Origin: Porodaedalea pini | Lineage: Eukaryota; Basidiomycota; Agaricomycetes; Hymenochaetales; Hymenochaetaceae | Reading direction: 5' to 3' | Length of the DNA stretch: 64,000 bases | Assembly (NCBI GenBank): GCA_002794775.1 | Contig: NBAY01000039.1 | Span: forward strand, 310,001-374,000 | Shown here: piece by piece, positions 11,948 through 23,598 of the stretch | How the letters are laid out: each line of letters begins with the position of its first letter | Numbering within the stretch: position 1 is the stretch's first letter | Program-made: the position numbers and the translations under genes | The notes under the pieces: model-generated | Seen by the model: only the letters and a program-made list of their open reading frames with translations | What the model was told of the DNA's origin: nothing | Databases searched by the model: none

Positions 11948-12374
11948 CTTTGTATGTAGCGTGCACATGGTGTAAATGCACAGACTCCCACATTTGACGA
12001 CTTCATGATACACTTTTTCACTTGCGATGAAGGTGCTTCCCTACCGCACACGAAACCGACAATCATCGACCACATCAGTCTGCAAGAACATGCATCTTCT
12101 CTGCGATATTTCGCACTTTGTTCTGACAAAAGGATCTGAAACACAAAGCAGCGCAAAGATCAAATTTCAAAGTATGCAGTACGGAAGTGAACAAAAGAAT
12201 GACTATGTAATCAGGAAAAGAATTTGTCCAGTAATAGTTATCCATGAAGGATGAGCCGAAAGACTTTATAGTCCGGATTTTCTCCGTTTCGGTTATAGCG
12301 ACCTGTCAGTGGATAGTGTTAGCTACGGATAGAGCGAATACTGGTCGGTGTCTTACCTCAGATTAAAGAGCTAT

Positions 12375-13181
12375 TTAGGCGCCGTTCTTGTGGGAAGGCG
12401 GGATCGAAGAGGGCGTCCCAGGCGGCGGCGGAGCCTTGTTGTCACGTTTGCCTCCGGCGGGACCATGGGGAGGTGGGACCGGGGTCGGCGTCGCAGGGGG
12501 AGGGGGAGGCACCTGTCCGTCGCGCTTTCCATGGGGAGGCGGGGCCGGTGAAGACGTACGCAGTGGCGGCGGAGGGACGTTGTTGTCGCGTTTTCCACCC
12601 GCAGCGCCCTGAGGAGGTGAAACAGGAATGGGAGTGGCAGGCGGCGGCGGCGCTTTGCCATCGCGCTTGCCTCCTACAGGGCCCTTAGGGGGAGGTACTG
12701 GAGACAAGGTAGGAGGCGGCGGCGGAGTCTCCCCATCACGCTTACTACCAGCATGACCCTTAGGTGGAATAGGCGAAGGAGTGGGGGGAGGCGGTGGAGC
12801 CTGAGCCTCACGCTTTCCTCCCGACGGAGTCTTCGACGGCGGTACAGGAGAAATGGTAGGCGCCGGGGGCGGCGGAGCGCGTCCATCGCGCTTTCGACCT
12901 GTCGGAGCCTTCGGAGGCGGAGCCGGGGAAGACGTAGCAGGAGGCGGCGATGGCCTCTTAGCATCGCGCTTCCCACCGGCGGGTCCCTGAGGGGGAGGAG
13001 GTGGGATGCTCGTAGCAGGCGTCGGCGCGGGGATTGCCACATCGAGCTTGATAGTGTTCGCAGCAATAGGCGCCTGGAGCGAAGTTATGTATAATTTCTT
13101 TCAGGAGCAAGTATGGATACCTACCGGCATAGCGGTAGCAGCGGAGACGACGGCCAGCAGAACGATTTGCTTGAAGAGCAT
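12375..13181 (-). CDS. Secreted proline-rich Kex2-repeat precursor
   Basis: Two exons: 13135-13181 (start ATG at 13181) and 12375-13073, with the intron between. The N-terminus is a signal peptide (MLFKQIVLLAVVSAATA). The rest is a run of eight degenerate units of about 22-26 residues, each preceded by a Lys-Arg dibasic site followed by Asp or Glu (KRDA, KRDG, KREA, KRDG, KRDG, KRDN, KRDG, KRDN), then a Pro-rich core (for example APPPPAPTISPVPP) and a Gly/Ala spacer before the next KR. Kex2-type proteases cut after KR, and KREA resembles the Kex2/Ste13 sites of yeast alpha-factor. This fits the fungal class of Kex2-processed repeat proteins, so several short peptides could be released. A structural cell-wall role without cleavage is the alternative. 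High-GC repeats make many shadow frames here. Confidence 0.75.
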
Positions 13182-13280
13182 GGTTGTTGCGATAGAAGTG
13201 ATGTAGAGTGAAGTTGGAAGTGCAAGTAATAGAGAGAAGTCGTAGAACACTGTTGCTTTCCCCCACCAGAGTATGTTGGT

Positions 13281-13287
13281 TTTTATA
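13281..13287 (-). promoter_or_regulatory. TATA-like box of the Kex2-repeat gene
   Basis: On the minus strand the sequence reads TATAAAA, about 100 bp upstream of the ATG at 13181, a reasonable distance for a fungal core promoter with a short 5' UTR. Identified by motif only. Confidence 0.4.
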
Positions 13288-13289
13288 CC

Positions 13290-14370
13290 TTTTTGCCCAC
13301 AAACCGAACGTAATCGTGGATGAGCACTTCAGAATCTGACATAATGCACACACTGCTGCGGAATCCCGTCTCTTCCACCCTCGTTTTGACATACGCGTAG
13401 GGTACAATGTCGCTTGTGGTAAGAAGTGAACGGGCTGTACATCCGCGCTGTGCGCAATTCGAAGATCCTATGTTTCGAGCTCGCGCAATAGCCATAAGCA
13501 TGGTGAAGCCTGCACTAGGCATCCTATTGCCCATCGCATGTTCTCTGAGTCTCGGTACAGATAGCCAGAAATATTTAATGGGACGCATTGAGCTCTTGAA
13601 GCTATAGCGTTGACCGCCCTTAGCCAAAAGTTGAGCTTCACGTTCGAGACGCATGAATAACTCCGATACGCAGCTCTCTCCAGCGTCAACGCAAGCAGGC
13701 AGCGGCGGCCTGTGACTGCGGTGACGAACACAAATAGCTCGCTAGAGCACGGAGAAAGAGTTGTACTCCACTGCCGCCGCGTAAATGCCACTAGAAGCAT
13801 CTAATGATCGACGTCGAGGGTGCTCTGGAGAAGACAGCGAATGCGTTTTTGTCGGACTCAAGAATTATGAAGCTGAGAACACTGGTCTGCGCAGTCACGA
13901 GTGCAGAAGAGATTGCTTCCGCATTGCATTATGTGTACCCCAGTCTGCATTCTGCACATGAATGCTGCACAGTGAGATGAGGCGCAGTCAAACCAGTGAA
14001 GTATCAGATGCTTGAGGATTCTGACCTTTCCTCAACAAAAAGCGCGGGTTGTGCGATGTTGAATTTAGTCGAAATTGATGGGCGCAAACTCCGACAACAT
14101 GCGACGCGTTTGGTGTCTTTTGACGTGTTCCATCTCTTTAATCCTTTGCATTATTGCCGACAGTGATACATCCAGTAGAGTGCATGGGATGTCAAATGGC
14201 GTGGGAATGGACAGAGTGTGGATGAGGATAAAAGTGGAGCGGGATAATTATGAATAAAGAAATTAAAACCAAAACAAGCAAACGAGAAAGGCCACAGGGT
14301 ATAGAGGTCTGGCAAAGGACATTAATTACAAAGAGAAATAGGGAAGAGAGAGGGCTGAGAGAGGAGGGGG
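13290..14370. other. Intergenic, no gene recognised
   Basis: Sequence upstream of the Kex2-repeat gene. Overlapping short frames on both strands (for example 13407-13607 plus and 13468-13800 minus) have no recognisable domain or splice partner, and I do not call them genes. Confidence 0.4.
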
Positions 14371-14374
14371 AGTT

Positions 14375-14545
14375 GGAAGGTATCGATAGAATAGATATTC
14401 GCGCCTGCACGATGGCTCATCCAATAAGTCCTACGCAACCTCGTCCTAGGCCTGTTTACGTCTTCCAATACAGTCCTTTCACTAGCACCATGAGTTCCGA
14501 GAGTCATGTCCACCACGCCGCTGGACTGACATGAGAGCTGGAGCC
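14375..14545 (-). repeat. Dispersed repeat, copy 1
   Basis: Reading on the minus strand from about 14545 (CCAGCTCTCATGTCAGTCC) to the pyrimidine-rich tail near 14375, this segment is alignable by eye with 57320-57540 on the plus strand. Both carry GTCAGTCCAGC, ACTCTCG and GGATGAGCCATCGTGCAG in the same order and spacing, then run into a CT-rich tract. Neither copy is open throughout. It looks like a short dispersed repeat family or the tail of a decayed element. Confidence 0.5.
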
Positions 14546-15190
14546 GTGCTGCACAAGCCCTAGACCTAAACTCATCAGCGAGACGAGGAATGCCGCAACG
14601 ATTCCGGCACAGCAGTGCGCAACTGCTAGTCGTATCTGGGCTGGAGAAGATACTTGTCAGAAAATGGATGCGATGAAGAGAACTCAAGTTCTAAACAGAA
14701 GAAATTTGTAAAGACTCTAAATAGACAACACGTGATCAGAACGCGCGCGTCAGAAACTTCTGGACGGAGCTCAAAATGAATGATCGGCGTCCCTTGTGAC
14801 TGAGAATTCAAGTACCTTTCAAACTCAAACTTTCAAATGGTCGTCATGTATCATCTTTCGAAGAAGTGTCTGTACAACAATATCACAGTAGCGACAAGTA
14901 GCGACAGAGGCAGATGCAAACACTTTGAACACATGTAGCTCTAAGTCACCAATAAATGAACCCCATGATCAACCATCCAATATTTCAGTTGGAGGTCCAA
15001 AGGAGTGAATCAAGAGCAACTGTTATGTAGCAGGCTGCATTAGTCTAGGCAAATGAGAAGTGTCAATTGTGGACACTTACAATCACCAATCAATTCCACT
15101 ACTTTCCTTGACTTGTATAGCTTGCTATTTCATCAGCACTCACATGCACAACTACATAATAATATAAGCAACCTGCGCAGTTTTCTAATG

Positions 15191-15473
15191 TTAAACTGAG
15201 ATGCTTATGCCAACATCGAGTGGGAGTTTGTTGATGATTCCTTCAAGAATGCTTCTGAGGATTGGGACTAAGAAAACGGCTTCAGCGATTGGTATACATG
15301 TCTTGCCTGCAGTGCAAGAGATGACATCCAGTCCATCAGAGAGAGTGTCAATGAGGGAGCCTGTGATACAGAAGGGCAGACTTGACAGGTCACTCAGCTG
15401 GGAGGCAGCAACTATGAAGGATGCGACAGCAGCAACAATAAAGAGCTTGGTGAAGCACTGCATTTTGAAAAGT
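15191..15473 (-). pseudogene. Decayed copy of small secreted protein gene
   Basis: Inverted paralogue of the gene at 59356-59677. It starts at ATG 15473 with a similar signal peptide (MQCFTKLFIVAAVASF) and keeps the ITGSL and LDVISCTAGKTC blocks. The donor that follows the VGV-encoding codons in the better copy (GGGGTAAG) reads GGCATAAG here. The intron therefore cannot be removed normally, the frame reads into it, and the C-terminal Cys is lost. Homology extends upstream to the TATA-like GTATAAAA (plus strand about 15550-15560) and downstream to near 14760. Many changes relative to the 59-kb copy remove CpG (for example GCCGCCGTCGCG versus GCTGCTGTCGCA). Confidence 0.65.
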
Positions 15474-15619
15474 AGAGAAGATTGAGGCTGTTGAGATGAA
15501 TGCTTGTAGAGCTGAGTACCGCTGAGGGTTATAGTCAAAACTTGACAATCTTTTATACTTTTCTGGCCTCTATGGATCCTGCAAGATTGCTCCTCAGATC
15601 CAGGCTTGCATATTTTCAA

Positions 15620-17890
15620 ATGATGCTGACCTGAAAAGATGCTTTTCAGACACTGTATGATAATGGGAGATCATCATTTTTCTCCAGAAATAAATGCTCA
15701 TTTGTCCTTCTGTCACTTGAAAGAGAATTTCAATGACCTCCTTGAGTTAACCTTGATGTTCTATTTAGCTCAGGTCAGCCAGATATTCAGGAACAGGGGA
15801 ATTTACTTCAGATGTCCCTTTTCAATGCATCCAGCACAATTCATGCAAGCCATAGTCATGTAGTCTCCAGTGGTTAATCCTTTCTTTGTGTGTAGAAGTC
15901 ATATTGCAGAGGACAAAATATAAGTACTCTGAAATAGGTTTAGAAACTTATCTTTGACTGAATTTGTCGATGATTATCTTAGAGAAAGTCCTTGGTATGC
16001 TGCAGTCTGTATTTGCAGAGGTGACTAAATTAAGACAGCACAATGTCTCTCAGCCTAGATGTGGGCCAGAGCAGCACAAAAAAGATGTACTCCAAGACAG
16101 AGTCTGACATAGGGAACTCCATATCCTCCATGTCAAAATCCGTGCCCAGTGGGTAATTTATCTGCACATAGATGGGTTGGTACAGGCAGCTTCCCACGAG
16201 TAGATAGTGGTTGGATATGAGAAGAAATACCTGTATAAGGATGCGATGTGCCAAACTAGGATGTTGATCAGCATGAAACATAGAAGTGATACAGTTGGCT
16301 TGAGTGAGTATACCTGCTACTTCAAAGTGATAGAATAGAAATGTAAACAAATACTAATCTTCCTACTAGGCACATCTAAAAGTGTTTTTGTAAAATTTAA
16401 TCAAGTTCTACTTTTTTAATAACAAAGGAATACTGAGAAAATGCTCAATTGTCGTGACCTGCTTGTGGGCCTTGACCAACAAGTGACTATGACCACAGTT
16501 GCTCATCACACTACAACATGATACCTACAGATACCTGTGGGGATCTGTATTAGTACCAGCAGGTATAGATGACGGGTTACCTGTACCAATATTAGATCCT
16601 ACTCCAGGAAGGAACCAGTCTGAGACAGTGTGTATGGAAGTACCTTGCAGAAGGACAGCCCAAAGATCCTTGGATGCTGGACCCTGCCAGTTTGTTTTCA
16701 TGCCTATTAAGTTGATGTGCTCATAACTTCGTAGAAATAACAGACCATATCTTCTGCCAGAGCCCCACTCTATGCAAGCAAAGATGATGGGTCCATAGGC
16801 ACAAATACCTGACTTTGGTGAAGTATGTTGTAGGGCATCAGACACGCCTGAAGGACAAAGGGCTTGCACCTGTCCAACCCAAAGGGACATTTGTGATGGT
16901 GCACTCCCAAGAAACACTATTGTTTAAGTGACTCGAAGGCTACTGCTAAGTACAACTGCTGACTAAACTACTGAATCCAGAAACTAGTTCATGCCTGCCT
17001 GTAGCAGTAGCATCAGTGCTACAACGTGCAGGTGCATTGAGTATTTAGCAATGCTTGAGGTAGAAACACTGTTGTGCAGCCTCGTCCAGCAGCAAAGTAG
17101 GTATGAGGCTGGAAAAAGGATGAGAGACATTGATACACATGCTAATTGGGCTTCAAGAAGTTGCCCTTATTGCTTATGTTGCATGCAGCACTTGTGTGAG
17201 CTCAAGCAAACAAAAAATGACCTGCGTGAGTCGAAAGTTCATTTTGAGTAAATGAAATTGAGGTCTGAGGACACACAATATGTTTTGACTCGGAGTCAGC
17301 AACTCCTTGACAACTAGTGATCAGGAGTGGGAAACTGAATAAACATGCTTGAATGCCTTTGTCCTTGCCTATCTGTGAGAAAATTTTTGACATCACAGCT
17401 ATCCAGGGCTCTGTTAATAGAATGGAAACATCCTACTGAAAGGGTAAGAGGACAGAGAAACCAAAAGGCACCCTGCAGCTCAGTTTGAAAGGTCTGATTC
17501 TTGCATCTCGTTATACAAGGCATGTCATAGTTGATAAGAAATTTGTTGAAATGAAGTTGAGCAGCATTGGGGCAGATGGATTTGAACAAAGTCGCAGGTT
17601 GTAGACTTGATGAAAGGAGTGCTGTCAAGTCTAAGAAGAATTCCAAAAAAAACTCTGTGAAGTCCAACACCTTGTGTTCCTGTTGTTTCTTATAAGTAAG
17701 TAATTGCTACAGTGTTTCTTGAAATAACAGCATTAATATTGGTCTTTTTCATTGACTTTTCTGTGCCTTATAGAGAAGGCTGGATTTGCTTTCCCTTTTG
17801 AGGTGGGTTTCTTGTGATGCGTCATTTATAATATCTGCTATCTACTGCCAGCAGGCTGCCAACTACTATGGAGACTATAAAACACTGAAA
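15620..17890. other. AT-rich, CpG-poor tract, origin unknown
   Basis: About 2.3 kb between the decayed secreted-protein gene and the 3' part of the LINE. It has short frames on both strands, the longest being 16525-16917 minus (130 codons), with no recognised domain. Base composition matches the neighbouring transposon nest, so it is probably decayed repeat DNA, but no termini or homologous copy in the window were found. Confidence 0.4.
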
Positions 17891-18179
17891 AGGAAAAAAA
17901 TATAGACGAGGAGTGCAATGTTATGGGAAGGCTATATGTGATGGGAGTTGGTTTGAAATATGGGTGTGGATATCAAAGCTATGAATGATAAGATGATGGT
18001 AGTTTGGAAAAAATAGGTATAATGTCTGAAGGGTGATGAAACAAAAAGTATGTGAACTTAATTAATAAAAGAAAATTGTTGAGGTGGAACCAGTCAGAAA
18101 AGAACAATAGTAACAAATGTTGGTGAAAGAGGTCATTTTGAATATGAGAGAAAAAGGCATAACAATTGAGAATATGATA

Positions 18180-18950
18180 GACGTCATGTTTGATGCAGAG
18201 AGGGTCTGGGCAACATGGTTCGAGGTTTCAAGTATGCAAATTGAGTGCGTTAAGCATTAGGCTTGCGGCATGAGATTGAACTGAGCGATATATCCTTTTC
18301 TCAGAAGATAGCTTCAAGAATGGTCTGATTGTACATGTAGGATTTAGGATGAAGGAGGATGGTTTGAGTATCGAACAGTGTACATGTAGGTTGATCAGAT
18401 TAGCTTTCCAGTCTCAGAGAAGATTGAGCTGTACTTGTGCAGATAAATTTGGGAGTGATCCAGGGATCGATTCGCAGCAAGTTTTAGTAGTGACGTCTTT
18501 GACCAGCTTATTGGCTTTTGAATTGCCCAAGACTCCACAGTGTGAAGGGAGCCATTAGATGATGATGTGGGATGCATCATGATGAAGGGCAAGAAATATG
18601 CCACATAGACGTCAAAACAGGATAATAAAGTCAGCATGACATGTATCGTTAGAGAAAATAAGCTAGGTGCTATTGAGTAAATCTGTAACAATGTGGATAT
18701 GGACTGGGTGGAAGCATTCTGAGAGAAGGGAGAATATACAATACATGGCTGTGATGAGCACTTCCTGCTCTTTGAACAAGATATTCGAATGAGAGTGCAC
18801 TGCTGAAGAAAAGATAGCAAGTTCATGATGATTGTGCATAATAATGAAACTATGGCCACCGTTGAAGGAACTGTTGTCATCAGGGATGACAGAGCCATCT
18901 GTGAAGATAAAATATTGATAGGGTGGGAGATGAAGGTAGAAAGAATTGAA
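18180..18950 (-). pseudogene. LINE RNase H domain and 3' tail
   Basis: On the minus strand, frames near 18.9 kb read IFTDGSVIPDD and then FNGGHSFIIMH. Further down, in another frame, CGVLGNSKANKLVKD recalls the usual PSHxGIxGNExAD block. Together these are RNase H hallmarks, including the first catalytic Asp in TDGS. Stops and frameshifts break the domain. It is taken as the 3' part of the LINE whose RT lies at 21.78-23.15 kb. Confidence 0.5.
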
Positions 18951-18989
18951 TTGGTGATGTCGTGCTAGAAAGTGTAATGAAATAAAACA

Positions 18990-21630
18990 GTGTAATATTC
19001 ACAATCACAATTTCCACTGAGTCAGTTGGACTTGTCTTGAGTCAAATGTCTTCTCAGGTTGTTGAGAGGCTGAGATGTATGTTATTTAGTTTCTAAGGTG
19101 TCAAATATCAGTTAGCTCTAGATCTTCTAGAGCTCAGATTTCTCAGATAATTTCACTAAGTGCTCAAGCCAGGTGCTCAAGCTAAGTACATGTCAATGTA
19201 ATACATAATGAATGCTAAACTACTGCGTTAGTTGCTTAAGCCCCTTACTTAAGCTTTACTACACAAGTCAGTCTTAACACACAATAAGATCAGTAAATTT
19301 GCTAGTTGCTAAAGCCTCATACTTAAGTTCTTACTAAACAAGTCAGACTAATCACACAATAAATCACAAGTAAAATTGTTATATTGTTGGGAGGGCTAGG
19401 CCCTCCTTATATAGACTACAGTGGTATATTTATAGATTTGGTAACTATGGTGACTAAGTTCTAGAACCTTCTCTGACATTCTAACATATTCCACCAATAT
19501 TCTCTACTGTTCCATGCAATTCCATTGGGGTTCTATAACATTCCCTGACCTTCTAATTCTTCCGTTGTCTTGCTGGAAGTGAGAATGATAATATTCTGGT
19601 GTGAAATGAATCTAATGGCACTTCCACTGAGTTGACCGGTCTATTTATCTAAATAGGTCCTTCCTAGGTATTCAGTGAAGAGGGACAGAGATTGGTGTGA
19701 TAGCTGTGTGTGGCTGTTGGAGATTGCAAGCTTGTCTTGCTGATGAATCTAGGCTGTGCTAGATAGGGTACCAAACTAATTGGTAGTAATGAATATAATA
19801 GAGTGACAGTTTTAACTGCTGAGTTCTTAACTGCTGAGTTCCTAACTGTAGTCTGACTAAGAACCCTGGTGATTCTGTGCTTCTGAGATCTAGAGGGGAA
19901 AATGTATATTTTGTTCTAGGGCAGCAAAACATGCCCTATTTATGCCTTTTGGCAGATACAAAGCTGTACTACACTACTAGAGTCCTGATTCTACAAATGA
20001 CTACATATGATAACACATGACACTCTCTGACTATTCCTTCTGACTCCTTGTGACTCATTTTGACTACTTCATCATGATTATATGGGATTATTGCTGACTG
20101 ATCTATTGTGATGGTATATGACTCATTGCTGATCATCATCATGATCTGATGTGATTGCCACTGATTGAGCCATTGTAACAGTGTATGACTCATTGCTGAT
20201 CATCATGAACACCACTTCCTCCATTTGGAGAGACTGACCTAGACCTTGGTCTTCCATCCTTTCTGACTTCCTTTCCCACACTAAAATGGGTGAGGCTGTG
20301 CAACTTCCTGAAGCCATGACTACTGAATAAGATATGTACCCTCTTTTCTTCTGCAACCAACAAATTGAACACTTTTGATCGGGGACCTTGCTAGGCTTCA
20401 TATCCGATATTTGACTACTGTGATAGTCAAATATCTTTGTAAAAAGGTCATCACTTGGTACGCAATTCCCTAAATGTCTTCCTCTATGATGTCGAGCTAT
20501 GCCAAAATACACTCCTACCTGCGTCTTTTGTTTAATCACTTGATGGCCTTTCTGAGACCTACCCAGTCTGATGGTTACTGCCAGATGGAGCCAATTAGGT
20601 AATGATTGTTCTTTCCTCTTTTGGGTCAGACCATCTGACTGCATATTATTTCAGTATCCTGATTGAGATGACTATTCAGGTGGAGGTAGACTGGGCTCCT
20701 ATGATCAATGTGGCTCAGCTTATCCAGAGGCCTATTTGGTATGACTATAATTATTATTTCTGGTTAGAGTTTCACATGGCTAATGATTATTCAGGTGCGC
20801 TTGAGTGATTGTGTCTTGAGTGGGATTTGGGGGATATTGTCCTTAGATGGTTTGTTATGAGTGTCATGTTACATGCTAGTTGATGAGCATAATGCAAGTG
20901 CATATGTGTGAGTTTTGGGTGTGTTCATGATACTGTGCTGTTCAGCTAGATCCTACTGTGTAGAGTTGTCACTAGTTATTTCCAAATGTATTCCTGGCCT
21001 GACACTGTAACCTTCTTTGTGCTTCCATTTGTTTGCTAAATGGCTTAGCTGATCTCTTCTTCTATGGATTGGCACTAATGATAGAGAATTCATAACTGTA
21101 CTTCCATCACTCAGTGAGTTTCTGAAACAACTCCATCTTTGCATGTGTCTGCATGGACTGACAATATTGAGAAAATTGTACTTGTTAAATACTAGTTTCT
21201 ATCTTCATATTCACTAATTACCAGCAATCTGCCATGCCATCACTCTATCTTCTAAATATTAATGCTCTTCGCTCCATGCTGCATGACCACTTGGCTGAGT
21301 TATGGTCTAGACCACTCCAGCCATCTAATGAGGTTCCATTACATATAAGGTATGAGTCATCAGATTACTTATTACACACACATTTTGACATTGTGATCAG
21401 AATTATGGTGGAAGTTTCTATAGAAGTCCATGTGTCACCTCCTGACTTGGGTTCACCTTCTGAGTGTGTCTTTCTTTCTTTCTTTCTTTGTATTTTATTT
21501 TGTTATATCTGAGTCTCTGAATCATATGCATAGAGATTCCCTTCACCACTTGGACATCTAGAATTACTATGCTTGCTTTAGAGTAGTGAACATGATTAAG
21601 AATCCTAATATCATAGTTGCATAATTTAAT
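18990..21630. mobile_element. Insertion between LINE RT and RNase H, type unknown
   Basis: About 2.6 kb interrupts the LINE. It has no recognisable protein domain. Two LTR-promoter-like segments occur: GAGGGCTAGGCCCTCC followed by TTATATAG near 19389-19420, and AGGGCAGCAAAACATGCCCT followed by ATTTATGCC near 19919-19945. It also holds an imperfect ~60-bp direct duplication near 19230-19370 and another near 20100-20215. A possible left end TGTAATATTC (about 18989) and right end CTAATATCA (about 21612) are weak. Remains of one or more LTR elements are the best guess. Confidence 0.35.
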
Positions 21631-21779
21631 CTCAAACAAGCATCACACTTGACAGCAAATAGCAAGCAATTGTTGCTTGGTAGAAGGAATAGGAACGAGC
21701 ATGAGTTGTGAATGGATTTGAGTGAACGTGGGATAAGAAATGGATTTAGGAATGATTGTGTTTGGAAGTAGCGACAAGA

Positions 21780-23147
21780 TTAAGTAGCTTTTGTTGTTTT
21801 GTTTAAGTTTGGAATGAGAAAAGTAGGAAAGCAGAAAGTGTTGTGAAAGAACACGAACAAAGAGATTGAGAGGGGGCAGGATAAGAAAGATTCAGCTATG
21901 GACAGTTTAATGTTTGCATGAAAGATAGAATGGAGGAATCTGTTTTGAATGGGTTGTAAAATAGACAAAATAAAAGGTGAATCAGGAAATAATATGGTGC
22001 CATAAATGGCAACTGAATGAATAAGTCCAAAGTAAAGTAGAAAGTATGCACCATTTGACCAATTGAAAAGAAAAGAACATTGGTGAAGAGTCGACAGTGC
22101 TTTATTGGCACATGCATTGAAATGAGGTTTAGGCGAGAGGTCAAAAGTAAAAATGACCCCAAGCCAAGGAAGTTGTCGAGAAGGAGGGATAACACAACCA
22201 TTTATGAGTGATAGAGATGCATTGGGAGAATGGGGTTGATCAAATAAAAAGGAGTGGAAATGGAATGTCATCATGCTGGGATGTGGGATAATATAAAGAA
22301 GTTCAATAGCATCAAGGTCGATTGACAAACCAATGGTTTGAAATTGTGAAGATAAAAAAAGGAATTAGTTGTGCAGGCGTACCAAATTTGTCTTGATACT
22401 GAGTGACTGGGTGGTAAGAAGATGGTTGTCCATATAAGTGAGTAATAGGCGATAGAGGCTGAAACATCTGTTGTAAGAAAAAATAATGTCAGCAGCTGCA
22501 AAGACTAAAATAAGAGGAGATAAAGAGGACCCTTGAGAGACACCACGGTTGGGTTTGATAAAAGTGTTTGAAAAGAAATTATTAAAATGAAGAGAAATTG
22601 GACGGTCTCTGAGCCAACCAGTGAGAACATGAATAAAATTCGGGTGGACATTGGAATGAATAAGTTTGTTAAGAAGGATGGGATGAGAAATATTATTGAA
22701 AAAACCTTGAATGTCAATGGTGAGAATAGAGGTAGTGTTATAACACAATCATTTGTTAAGTGAGGAAGAGAGTTTCTTTTTCCCCAAATGAATGAAAGGG
22801 TCTGAAAGAATGTAAGAGAGTAAATTGTAACAAGCAGTGAGTGAAGAATGGTGTTTTCGACATCCATGCTGGGTGTCAGGAAGGAGGTTGTTTTGTTTGA
22901 AAAAAGGTTGTAAAAAATTGAAAAGAACTTGTTCGAAGAGTTTTCCAATGGTATCGACCAGGGTAATCAGATGAAAAGCCCTGGGTACAGAAAAGTCAGT
23001 TCATTTGGGCTTGGGAATAAAAGTGACCAATGAAGTTTTAAAAGAAAGTGGGAAATGGCCTAAAGCTAAACATTTGGAAAAAAGATCTGCAAAAAAATGG
23101 CCATGGTGTTTGACCAAGAGTGAAAGGTGCTGGTACAAGATATGGCT
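21780..23147 (-). pseudogene. LINE reverse transcriptase domain
   Basis: Minus-strand frames give non-LTR RT blocks in order: SFKTSLVTFIPKPK, RAFHLITLVDTIGKLFEQV, LTIDIQGFFNNISHPIL (catalytic Asp in block A), NRGVSQGSSLSPL (block B), then LLTYMDNHLL where the family has YxDD, so the second Asp is replaced by Asn. C-terminally, LPWLGVIFTFDLSPKPHFN matches the thumb-side block (YLGV..D..LSFKxH). Frame changes at about 22750 and 22350 break the frame. The upstream end at 23147 abuts the GTTGC duplication of element A. Confidence 0.7.
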
Positions 23148-23152
23148 GTTGC

Positions 23153-23597
23153 TGTTAGAACTTAAACTTTTCCCTTTCTTTATTATTTCCCCTTACCATT
23201 TCTTTTCTTTTAATCACTCCTTTTTTTTATTATATTTAACTGTCTTTTCAATCATTTCCCACACTCCCTTGCACTTGACCTTCATTTGTTCCATTCTGCT
23301 CCTTTATATAATCTTAGATAATTGGGCAACTGGTTCTCATGAGGTGATCGCTGTATATAAGGAAGAGGAATTGCATCTAAACACCTGTTCTGCTTTTCCT
23401 CTTACCTCTGCAATGACCTAGGTGAGACCGTGTCCCCCTCCTATAGTAGAAGTATATTGTATTAATCCTCTTACCTCCACAATGACCTAGACCTGAGTAA
23501 GATGCATCCCAAGTCCCTGCTCGAGTTACAGCGTGTTCCCAGTGTCGACATTAGCCAAGGTTGCCTCACTTGAGATCAACCCAAGCTCTGCCTAACA
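23153..23597 (+). repeat. 5' LTR of element A
   Basis: A 445-bp repeat starting TGTTAGAACTT and ending GCCTAACA, with the matching 3' copy beginning at 38220. The short inverted ends TGTTAG/CTAACA are standard for LTRs. Within it lie the TATA box and predicted RNA start (see 23354-23397). Confidence 0.85.
23354..23397 (+). promoter_or_regulatory. LTR promoter: TATA box and predicted RNA 5' end
   Basis: TATATAAGG at 23354-23362 lies 33 bp upstream of GTTCTGCTTTT (23387-23397). This 11-mer is the exact reverse complement of the sequence just downstream of the LTR (23599-23609). In Tf1-type elements the first 11 nt of the RNA act as the primer, so 23387 is the predicted transcription start. The same TATA and 11-mer arrangement is seen in the solo LTR and the 3' LTR. 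Confidence 0.6.
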
Positions 23598-23598
23598 T

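Noticed and set aside
12348..13094. Several Arg- and Gly-rich plus-strand frames (12348-12551, 12388-12612, 12753-13094)
   Set aside because: Shadow frames of the GC-rich Pro repeats of the minus-strand secreted protein.
19230..19370. Two spaced copies of a TTGCT.AAGCC..TACTTAAG block, first glance CRISPR-like
   Set aside because: Only two imperfect copies, no spacer regularity, and this is a eukaryotic genome; a local duplication within an LTR-like region.
20123..20644. 173-codon minus-strand frame in the CpG-poor insertion
   Set aside because: No recognised transposon or cellular domain; it sits in non-coding LTR-like sequence and is likely chance in a decayed element.
23005..23421. 138-codon plus-strand frame
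   Set aside because: Antisense to the LINE and crossing into the LTR of element A; not a gene.
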